64,000 nucleotides of DNA, from contig NC_087063.1 in the NCBI RefSeq assembly GCF_963678635.1, forward strand, positions 36,678,540 through 36,742,539, in the 5' to 3' direction. Shown here in pieces: positions 9,461 to 20,300 of the stretch. Position 1 is the stretch's first letter; every line of letters starts with the position of its first letter. Source of the stretch: Symsagittifera roscoffensis (Eukaryota > Xenacoelomorpha > Acoela > Convolutidae). The notes below the pieces were generated by a model. That model had not been told where the DNA came from, ran no database searches, and was given only the letters and a program-made list of their open reading frames with translations. The translations under genes and the position numbers were made by a program.

Positions 9461-10160
9461 CACTGCTGATTTAAATTAACCGGACAAAACGAGCTAAACT
9501 TGAAATTTAAAACGCGTTTTTCTCAAATTGTGTCGAGTTTAAATTAAAACTTATGAAGATAAAAATTGCTTAAACTTTAAGCAGAATTGAAATTTGTTTC
9601 GTAAAACTCGGGCCAAAAATTTTACCACAAAACTTGGTCATTTTGGCTTTTCTTAGTCAATCAAAAAGTACGCCAAAAACACCCAGTCGATCACAGACAT
9701 AATTATATCAATATAATTATATTGCAAGCCTTTTAAAAATTGTTTTTAAATAAAAAATTGATTTTTTATTTAAAAAAATGATATTATATATTGAAAAACA
9801 AAACGAACTTTTTTGTCTATCAAACAAAAATAAATCAACTTATACAATGTTTTGGAGAATATACCCTGCTTAAAATTTGTTGGGCTACGTTAGGCGCTTA
9901 CTTTGAGCTGATTATGTCTGTGATCGACTGGGTATTTTTGGCGTAATTTTTGATTAAGTAAGAAAAACCAATATGACCCATTTTTGTGGTAAAAATTTGA
10001 TCCCGAATTTCACAAAACAAAATACACCATATTAATTCTGCTAAAAGTATAAGCTAGGTTTGTCTTCATAAGTTTCCATCTAAACTCAACCCATTTGAGG
10101 AAAACGCGTTTTAAATTTCAAGTTTAAAGCGTTGTGTCCAGTTAATTTAAATCAGCACTG
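9461..10160. mobile_element. MITE with about 250-bp inverted arms at a TA target (Tc1/mariner-like)
   Basis: The ends are TA-CACTGCTGATTTAAATT at left and the inverse, AATTTAAATCAGCACTG-TA, at right. The arms extend roughly 250 bases inward (9461-9708 and 9911-10160) around a 200-base AT-rich centre. The TA on each side (9459-9460, 10161-10162) fits the TA duplication of Tc1/mariner elements. No transposase is present, so it is non-autonomous. Its right end is also found, degenerate, just left of R copies 1 and 2, where it is fused to the polymerase frame. Confidence 0.7.
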
Positions 10161-10925
10161 TATCACGTCAAAAAATATGATTGAAACACAACGCTTGGCC
10201 AGCTATGCTATGGTTTTGCAATAACAGCCAGATCGATAGACTAGGTTGGAACTCAAGTAGACATAAAGAGAGTAGAACCCAGCCTCATACTGCAACGGAG
10301 AACTCATGATATACTGTTCGGTGAATTGAACGTCGGAATCCCTCATACGCGAAGGACCGAATGCGCGAAAGAAAAGGCCAATCGGATTTCAGTAAACTAA
10401 AATTTGGAAAGAAAGTAAACATTTCCAGGGACTGAATATCAATATTGGCCGAATATATAAACGGCAGAAATATGCAAAATTTTCACTGACCGCCGCCGAA
10501 TTGGAACAACATTTATATTTCAAGAGTTCAGTTATCAAAGAAGCAAAATGTTGCTTCATTTAATTCATTTTAATTGAATGGCAATTGCTTCTTTTCAAAA
10601 AATTGACTTTCGGCTAATTTTGTTTTCGTTCCTTCGCTCAAGATTTTTTTTCGCCCATTCAGTTCTTCGCGCATGTGAATAGCCCCCGAATGGAACTCAT
10701 GGTTACGTAGCAGTATTTAGACAACCGCGTATTCAGACTCGTCAGTAAATAGACAAATACTGTATTAACCAATCAGAATCGAGACAAGGAAGAAATGAAT
10801 AACTAATAATTAATTATTTCGTAAATTTGTTTTCTCATCTCGATTCTGATTGGTTAATACAGTATTTGTCTGCTTACTGACGAGTATGAATACGCGGTTG
10901 CCTAAATGCAGTCCGCACTCCGGAA
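10161..10925. repeat. Repeat R, copy 3, with about 75-bp terminal inverted repeat
   Basis: It aligns with 855-1502 and 7193-7915 at lower identity. Its end is a clear inverted repeat: about 10713-10787 (ttagacaaccgcgtattca, cagtaaatagacaaatactg, ttaaccaatcagaatcgaga) recurs inverted at about 10832-10907, with a spacer near 45 bases. No coding frame was seen. Confidence 0.8.
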
Positions 10926-11234
10926 CTCACGATTGGCAGAAACCAGCACAACTTAATCAACGGTAATTAATACCGCAAACTTGATGCCACTTTAACTTAT
11001 TTCCGTCTTTTTCCTACTCATAATTTACTTCATATGCCATAATTCTGCATTATACAGTTTCGTCTTAGAGATTTCAAAAGCAAAAATGCAGGATATCCTT
11101 TATCTGTTGAAATTTTAAATCTGCCTTGTTCAAAAATGAAACCCGCATATAAATAATTACAACTTTGATTGAGAGACTAATTGAAGAAAATTAAGAATGT
11201 AGGTTAAGATATGAAGAACCACATAGCTGCTCAC
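10926..11234. other. CHK2 intron sequence next to repeat R; no exon seen
   Basis: This stretch follows the last recognised CHK2 exon. Neither strand shows a glycine-loop or catalytic-loop segment with splice borders. Confidence 0.5.
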
Positions 11235-11322
11235 TTTCCGAGTTGTTTGGACACGAGGTATTTGTCGGCCACATCCGAATGCACACTGCTAGAGGTCGAC
11301 TTCGCAGACACAAACATGAACA
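11235..11322 (-). CDS. CHEK2: CHK2-like exon: FHA-kinase linker and start of kinase domain
   Basis: The acceptor is TTCTCTTTAG before 11322 and the donor AA|GTGAGC at 11234. It enters in phase 1 and leaves in phase 2. It encodes FMFVSAKSTSSSVHSDVADK then YLVSKQLG, matching the CHK2 linker and first kinase strand. The next exon should begin inside the glycine loop. Confidence 0.8.
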
Positions 11323-14300
11323 CTAAAGAGAACAGCTACAACTAATCTAGAACATCTTTTCATCGACCCACTAATGTTTTTGCCACTTACCTTTTATGGA
11401 GTTAGTAGCTAAGGAAATTTCATCATTGGACTGCAATACGTGGAACTTGTTTTTGCCTAAATACATAGAAGAACAAATCTTTTTGGCTGAAAAATCAAGA
11501 GATTCGTTTGTACATTCTTTAAAACTTCGGACTAGCCGTTTTTAGGTGTGACAGATACTGAAATATTTGAGCATAAAAGTGGGACAGATAACTTACCGAC
11601 TTTATTGCCATTGACAAGAGTTCCATTAGAACTGATATCTTGAAGAACTACATCGAAGTCATCCATATCTGCACTGCAAAGTTGCTAAAAAGAACTGAAA
11701 ATATAACTGTTCGAAAAGGAACATCCTATGATCCTAAAAACCTTTAATATTTAACAACTTTTCTGGAAAATAAATTAAATCTAAGCCAGAAACTTCCCCA
11801 TTTCGATTTAACACAACCTACGTTGCCACAAGTAAATCCCTTTCAGCGTATAGGTTCAAGAAGATAGCCAACAAGACAGGACAGCTGGTGAAGTGTCAAT
11901 GGACTCTTTTTTTTGCAAAACTGAACTTTATATCACCTTCACGCTCTTTAAATAGAAACGTACGGATGTTTATTTTCAAAAAAGTATAAAAATGTCAAAA
12001 ATTGGACATTTAACAAGGATATATCTGATTTTTATCATGTGCACAGAAAACACGCTTTTGCAGAGGAGATTAAGACATCTCCGTTTCACGAATTTCTAAA
12101 TTTTAGAATTAGCATGATCGTTTTTGCGAAATAGAACAAAGTCTAAAATTGGATCTTAAGGTCAAATATTTCGTAAGTTCATAGCGGAATCCTTACCAGT
12201 ATTGGAAAAACAAATGCTTGTTCATTCGATTGAAGCCTTAATCTCCAATTCCGCGCAGTAGTTTTCTGCGAGGAAATCAATAAACTTCCAAAAACGCACA
12301 GAAACTCAAAAAATTGAGCTTTGCTAAATCCGAAAATCCACAAAACTTGTGCGTAGTTGCAATGCAGACAAAACACCTACACCGGTTTTTTCGACTGAAC
12401 CCTATGCCTCAAGTTTTTGACAAAAGTTTTTGACGAAATTTGGATATCACCTGAGGCCATAACTCGTTTTCTACAAAAATTCGTTCGGGAATAGCAGCTA
12501 ATACAGGTGAGACTTCACAATGTTTTTTCGATTGAATGAACCCTTAATCTGAGATTTGACATGCTAGTGTCCGAAAAAATAAAAATAATTCAAAAACTGG
12601 GCCGAAAATTCTCCCGTCTGAAAATGTCGAGTAAAGTGAAAAGAGACAGGCGGAAATTGCAGGCACACAAAAAGTAGCCGATCTTTCCATTCAAACAACT
12701 TTTTTGAAAATCGGTAAAACGATAAAAGCAAAAATGTTCCAACGCGTCTAAAAACCATACATTTTTATGAAACCTATTTCTATCAAATAAGAGCTATCCA
12801 CTTATAAACCAGATACAAAAAGAAGCAAAAGTTAACCAAAAATGATGCTGCAAACGTGCCACCAAATTAATGACCCCTTATATTTGCGACTTAGGCTGGA
12901 AAAAAAGTGCAAACCTAATGACAATACGCTCCGAATGTGTAAAAATAAATGGAGAGAGGTTAGATTAAAGAGCTGTAACTATAGCTAGGTGTTTACCTTG
13001 TGGATGATGAAGTGTTTCTTAGAAATGACTGCAAGCGATGCACTGGAAAAGGCGTCAGCTGGGAGAATGCAGTCACAATCTTCACCCTTTCCAAATGAAT
13101 ACTTCTCAACAGGCTCTAACAGAACTGAAACGAAACACACTTCAGAACATACGCCTTTTCAATTAACAACAAGCAACTCCGCGCAAAGTTCAAAATATAG
13201 CAAACAGGCAGTTGGAAAAAGTCAATGAAGGCAATTAAACTGAAAAAAAAATAATGACTTGTTTTTTTTTAAACTTCAACTTTGGGAATTCAAAATAAAA
13301 ATTAGATGGCCTTACAACGTGTTTGAAAAACTATGTATGATTACCACTTTTTTGATAACAATAACTCAATTTGAAAAAAAAACTGGATCATTAGGTAAAG
13401 TTTTAAAGTTTTTCTTCCGCTGGGAAATCTGAAAATTAAATTCCTCTTTCGAAACTAGAAGTCGATCACGTTTTTCATGACCTATACCCTTTCGCTAATA
13501 GATAGTGGAATTTGCCTTCCTTTTAACAATGAATTGAACTTGAAAAGCAATCAAAAGTCAAAACAAGGAAAAATAAATTTGAGCCTGACCAAATGTTAAG
13601 ACTTTTCCTGAAAAAAATCATCTCGACCTAAACAGCTGCGTTCATCGACTCTTAAAAAGCTTTGAACTTGAACAAGGATAGAAGAATCGTTTTTAATCTT
13701 GTTTTTCGCCAATCTTGCTGCTGTTTTTCGTTCAATTAGGGCAATTGATGTAGTTCAAAAAATGGAAAAATAAGATAATAGTAGCAAAAATGATTCGAAT
13801 AATCGCATTAGAATTGAATCGAGATCTATGTTTCATTTGTATATTTCGTCCTATTCAACATGAAATATGGAAACTTTCACACCAGTTTTTCTCGAATATA
13901 TTTTTTGAAATTTATTGTGAAAACCCAATCAGGGCTGAAAAGGCTCTTAGATGATACTATACTTGACTACCTACGGATTGGTATTGAAGTAGTCGCAATC
14001 GGGCAGTAGAAAAATTACCACCTAATCAATAGTTCTTTCTCATCCCTTTAGAAGGTGGTTGAAACAAAAAAAACTAGCATCGTTTGGAAGAAATTATACA
14101 CAAGAAAATGTTTGATAAAAATTTATGGAATTATCGTTTTGCATTGCTCAAAACTGTGGTAGCAGATGTCACTGTGCATTGAAGCAAAATTTGTCAGCAG
14201 ACTTTTAGTCAAAACTGCTCATAGGAATCAAAGACCAAATTTGGGTTTTACGTTGTAAACCTTTTGAAGTCATGGCCAAAATCATTTGATCTGATACCAA

Positions 14301-17300
14301 CCTTCATTTGAATCCTAACAAACAACTTGCAAAAACGAAAAAACAACTAAAATAATCAGATCACTTCATTTTAAAAAAAGTTCAAATTAAAAGCAAAATG
14401 AAATGCGGAAAAACTCGGTCGAGGCTTTTTTTCCTGCGTTTAAAAATCAAAATAATGATAATTGATTCAATTGTTACAATTTTTTTTTCTGAAGACAGAA
14501 CAAAAGTTTGAAACTGTAAAATTTCAACTGGTTGGGTAGACGTTCATTTTTTGTTTCTCTGATTGAGTAATTTGGACAGTTAGAAGACTAGCTCCTGCTA
14601 TTTTTATTAGGAATAAAAAAACGATTTAGCGTTCGCTGAATTCCAGAAACTTGGATGAATTTGTAGATATCTCGGTATTCAAATCAATTTACTCAGGCAG
14701 AGAGAAAAATGAATTACAATAAACACGCCGGTAGAGATTGAACAGTTCCAAAAATGTATTATATTCCACTCAGACAACATTCGCCCGGAAAGTACAAAAC
14801 GACGGGAAAAAAACATAATTCCATAACGATTGGGTAGCATCAAAAATAGCTCTTATGTATTTTCAAGCGCTGAACGAAGTTAAGTAGTTACATGCAAAGT
14901 TGTGAACGCAAGGCTTCCATATACCAAAAGGTGATTCCTAAAAATGGGGCTAAGACCTCTCTTTTTATAAGTTTTTATTAAGTAGAAAAATTCCACATCC
15001 ATTGGAGATGGAACTTTTCCTAATTCCTAGCTCCTCATAACCTGAAAAATAACTCAAGACGATGAATAAAATTCAGGACAAAAAGCTAAAAGTCAAACAG
15101 TTTAAAATACAGTCCAACTGTAAGCTATTCCAGACATGGGATCTCCATCAAAAAGGCAGCCAGCCTCTTCACCGCTGGGAAAAGTTATCACAAAATATCT
15201 CCGACTACCCGTTGGGTAGCACAAAAAAATAGCCCCTGCTATTTTTTTCGTCCGAAATAAGAGAACGAAAAAACATTAGCTAAAAATCTGCAAACTTGCA
15301 TGATTTGTGGATAGCTAGGGATTCAAATCAAATCACTGAGGTAGAGAGGAAAAGAGTTTAGCACAACCCCACAGGTTGCAATTGAACAATTTAAAAATTG
15401 CATTTTATCCATTAAAACAACATTTGTCCGGAAAGTACAGAACCACTGGAAATTAAACCTTATTCAATGTAGATAGTTTAGAGTCAAAATGATCTTTTAT
15501 ACATTTTGAACCGTCTCTTTCTAAGCCATTCAATGTGTTCCTTCGTGAATCGGGTCAACGTTGGTATTTGAAGAGTAGTGGCCGAACGATTGAAGTTAAC
15601 TGGTTTCATGCAAAATGAAGAACGCATGACTGGATCTCAGCATCCACATACCATAAGGCCGCTCCTAAAAAAAGGGCTGATACCTCATTCTTTTGTTGTT
15701 TTTGTTTAGTAGAGAAATTCTATGTTTATTGGAGCTGGATCAACTCTTCCCTAATTCCTAGCTCCTCAAATCCTGAAAGATAACTAAGGATGTTAAATTA
15801 AATTCAGGACAGAGAGCTACCAATCAATATGCAGTCCTCAATACAGTCTAACGGTAAGTCATTCCAGATCTGAGATCTCCGTCAAAGTAGCAGCTTCTTC
15901 ACCAACGGAAAAAGTTATCACAAAATATATCAACCTTCCCGATGTGGAGCACAATTCAAGTAACAATTGTATTTGCATTATTTCCCTTTAGATTCCCGTA
16001 ATTCCTTCGATCACTAGTTCTCCACTAAATCTCTGTCGTTTTTCCGCTCAATCTTCTGTGTTTTCAGAAAAGATTGGGTTTATCAGTTGGCGCGAAAGTG
16101 AACTGTTCCTTAGCCTTTACTTTTTATCTATTGCGTCATTTAATGTCCTTAAACATCTTTCCGGACAAACTGCATGTTCCCAAACACCAATCATTCCGCT
16201 CGAATGGCACGTAAGCCGAAATCATTTCGTTAAGATTTTGATATGAAACGAAGAAAAATAATCTCGAGTCAGTTTCGAACATCGCCTCGACCCTCTCTCG
16301 GCCACATAAAGAGGAAGAATGAAATTCTCGATGTTATTATTTTTTAAATCAGACGAATTAACTCTAAATACATCAGTAACGAAGAGCGGACAGCTAACAA
16401 AATCATAAGGGTTGCCAAATGCTGCCCTGGTTTGAAATCAAATTAGATGTATCAGATAAGATTACTTAAATGCAACCGCTGAAGAAAAAGATCTTGCAAA
16501 TGCCCTAAAAAATACATCAAAATAGTATGGGGCACCATCTCAACAAGTTGTACATCTACTGAACAAAAGATGGTTCAATTTGAATGACATTAGCTTAACT
16601 GTAGTATAAAAAACGAAGTTACGATGTTTCAAAACGGATTCTTTTGCAGAAAATATTTGAAAACTCATTAGTCGTTGGCACCTTTAATCGGTTTCATTAC
16701 AAAAAATTAAACTTGTTCACATAGCGATTACTGATTCAACTAACGATGTCTCCTCCCCTAAATCCCTTAGCATCAAAATCATTGAATGGTACCTTGAGAG
16801 TCAGTAAACACCTAACTGAGCCGATGCGGTAGTAACCAGTGAAGAAGTCCAAGTAGGAGCTTTCAAACGCCAAAAGCGATTTGAAAACCCACATCAAAAT
16901 TGTAAAAAATTTGGCAGCAGACTTACGCGTATAATTTGTTCTATTTAAATAACAGTTGAGTTTAAATACAAATCATAAACAAAAAAATTGATCAGTTCTT
17001 CATTGATTAAAATGAATAGATCGCGCACTTGGTGAGCAATCTGTTAAACATTGGCTTGAGAAAACCAGCAAAACTTGTGGTAAGAAGCGAATTTTCTCGA
17101 AGTAAGTTATAAAGCTTTGTTCTCCAGTAACTAGGTGACACTCATTGAACTTTGCTTTCCGACAAAGTGTTTTAATTAAACTAAAGTTGCCCTTCCAGTA
17201 TTGTACAAAACCGCATATTTAAAGTTCATTTACATGGAGCTGGTGAACTGTTAGAAACCTTTTCATCCAGAAAGGCATTTCGTAGGCTTTCAAATTTTCT

Positions 17301-20300
17301 TTTAAAGTAAATTAACCGAAGTGTTTTTCTTTCGTATCATTAACAGGGGCAAAAGATTTGTCTAAATAGTACAACCGTAAACTAGAAAACCGTATTGCAA
17401 TTTGGTTTAATGCTAGACCTTTAGTATTTGATTAAAACAGTCTTATGAACATAATGACGTACTTTCGGAGGATGCCACATTGTTTTCTAAGCTTGGCTCG
17501 ATCGAAATCAATACGAAAATTAATGGATATCTTGGTATCCAAATGAATATTAAGATATTTGCAAGATGAAGCACGTTTTATGGGCATGTTACTAATATGA
17601 AATTGATGATTGCAAACACTACACAAAGATAAACTAACTTAAATAGTTTTTTCCAAACTCAGGGACAATTTATTAATTATTAACATTTGCTGACAGCTTC
17701 TAAGTCTTTATTGAAGTTTTCAACGGAGCAGTTTAAACAAAGTATACTGATGTCGTCTGCAAACAAGAACGTTCACTTAAAAAGCAGACATTTGGAAGGT
17801 CGTTTATGTATATAAGAAACAAAGGTGAACCTAAAATAGAACCTTGAGACGCGTTACACTTGAGAATCTCTGCCAATTTCTAACACTGATAATTACGCCA
17901 TATATATCTAATTTTCGAACACAGATTCAGCCAGATGTTTCAAAACAGTAACAATCGCAAACGCGCTTGCTTTAACAACGAGGTTATTTATTCCATCAAC
18001 ACCAGAGGAAGATTTATTTTGCAGCTAAGAAAGAATAGTGTGAATTTCGAATTCCGAGACATGATAATTACGCATGCAAAGACTCGCTGTGATAAGAAGT
18101 TGATCAAATGTTAGGTTTGGTATGTTAATGGATAGATAATGACGTACTTTCGGAGGATGCCACATTGTTTTCTAAGCTTGGCTCGATCGAAATCAATACG
18201 AAAATTAATGGATATCTTGGTATCCAAATGAATATTAAGATATTTGCAAGATGAAGCACGTTTTATGGGCATGTTACTAATATGAAATTGATGATTGCAA
18301 ACACTACACAAAGATAAACTAACTTAAATAGTTTTTTCCAAACTCAGGGACAATTTATTAATTATTAACATTTGCTGACAGCTTCTAAGTCTTTATTGAA
18401 GTTTTCGACGGAGCAGTTTAAACAAAGTATACTGATGTCGTCTGCAAACAAGAACGTTCACTTAAAAAGCAGACATTTGGAAGGTCGTTTATGTATATAA
18501 GAAACAAAGGTGAACCTAAAATAGAACCTTGAGACGCGTTACACTTGAGAACCTCTGCCAATTTCTAACACTGATAATTACGCCATATATATCTAATTTT
18601 CGAACACAGATTCAGCCAGATGTTTCAAAACAGTAACAATCGCAAACGCGCTTGCTTTAACAACGAGGTTATTTATTCCATCAACACCAGAGGAAGATTT
18701 ATTTTGCAGCTAAGAAAGAATAGTGTGAATTTCGAATTCCGAGACATGATAATTACGCATGCAAAGACTCGCTGTGATAAGAAGTTGATCAAATGTTAGG
18801 TTTGGTATGTTAATGGATAGATAATGACGTATTTTCGGAGGATGCCACATTGTTTTCTAAGCTTGGCTCGATCGAAATCAATACGAAAATTAATGGATAT
18901 CTTGGTATCCAAATGAATATTAAGATATTTGCAAGATGAAGCACGTTTTATGGGCATGTTACTAATATGAAATTGATGATTGCAAACACTACACAAAGAT
19001 AAACTAACTTAAATAGTTTTTTCCAAACTCAGGGACAATTTATTAATTATTAACATTTGCTGACAGCTTCTAAGTCTTTATTGAAGTTTTCGACGGAGCA
19101 GTTTAAACAAAGTATACTGATGTCGTCTGCAAACAAGAACGTTCACTTAAAAAGCAGACATTTGGAAGGTCGTTTATGTATATAAGAAACAAAGGTGAAC
19201 CTAAAATAGAACCTTGAGACGCGTTACACTTGAGAACCTCTGCCAATTTCTAACACTGATAATTACGCCATATATATCTAATTTTCGAACACAGATTCAG
19301 CCAGATGTTTCAAAACAGTAACAATCGCAAACGCGCTTGCTTTAACAACGAGGTTATTTATTCCATCAACACCAGAGGAAGATTTATTTTGCAGCTAAGA
19401 AAGAATAGTGTGAATTTCGAATTCCGAGACATGATAATTACGCATGCAAAGACTCGCTGTGATAAGAAGTTGATCAAATGTTAGGTTTGGTATGTTAATG
19501 GATAGATAAATTCCAATCGAGGAAAATTAGGTATCTCGCCGCTATTTGACTTTTTTAAACAATAAAGAATTTTGGAGGTATTTGTAAATTCTTTAGTTTC
19601 ATTTCAAAGCAATTGCCTTAAGTCACCAATACATTCAATTACAGTTTTACTTCAGGCATTTTCGAAGCGTAGCCTTTATCATTGTCGCACTATTGTTTTA
19701 GCCTATATATTTGCCTTGAGTCACCAATACATTCATTAAATTTATCATAGAACTAAATATTCATGCATTTTAAAATTTCAGTTAGTTTTACTTCGGGCAA
19801 TTTCGAAGCGTAATCTTGCTCCTGGTTTTGTTTTTGAACCAGGCTTTATGCAGCCTGTTATGCTTTGCAATTACGTTTTTATATGATTAGTCAACTTTTG
19901 GCAATCGGTTTTCCGTTCTCTTCCTTTGGATGTTTTCAATGGTGCGAACTTATCTAAAACACTATGTATATTCGACTGATATTCAAATAGATCATCAAAT
20001 GATTTTGTTGTGTCAAGTTTTCAAAATCCAGTAACTTATGCACTGAAGCAATATTTAAGTCATCCATCTACCAATGACATTTCTAGAAAAGTGTATCACG
20101 ATACGTTTTTGACAATAGCACGCTGGTGTTTGTGGTATTTAGCTCTAAAACAATTGGGTAATGATCAAGGAAGGATTGACTTTCAAGCGTATAGGCGAGT
20201 TCAACATTATTATCTTTTACTATCATATGGTCTAACAGAGTCTCGCAGGTAATTCCTAATCTGGTCGGATGATCAATGAGTTGGTTGAGTTCGTTATTTT

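Noticed and set aside
11790..11820. Minus-strand KSKWGSFW as a CHK2 PWGRL-type exon
   Set aside because: It lies between two FHA exons, in the wrong place, and lacks suitable splice sites; the 25940-26045 exon fits in phase and motif.
16058..16246. Plus-strand frame (SEKIGFISWRE...) also at 23359-23595
   Set aside because: It is open in both duplication units only because the DNA is duplicated; no motif, splice or start context supports it.
20010..20252. Plus-strand frame of 80 residues
   Set aside because: It is the complement of the endonuclease remnant read on the minus strand.
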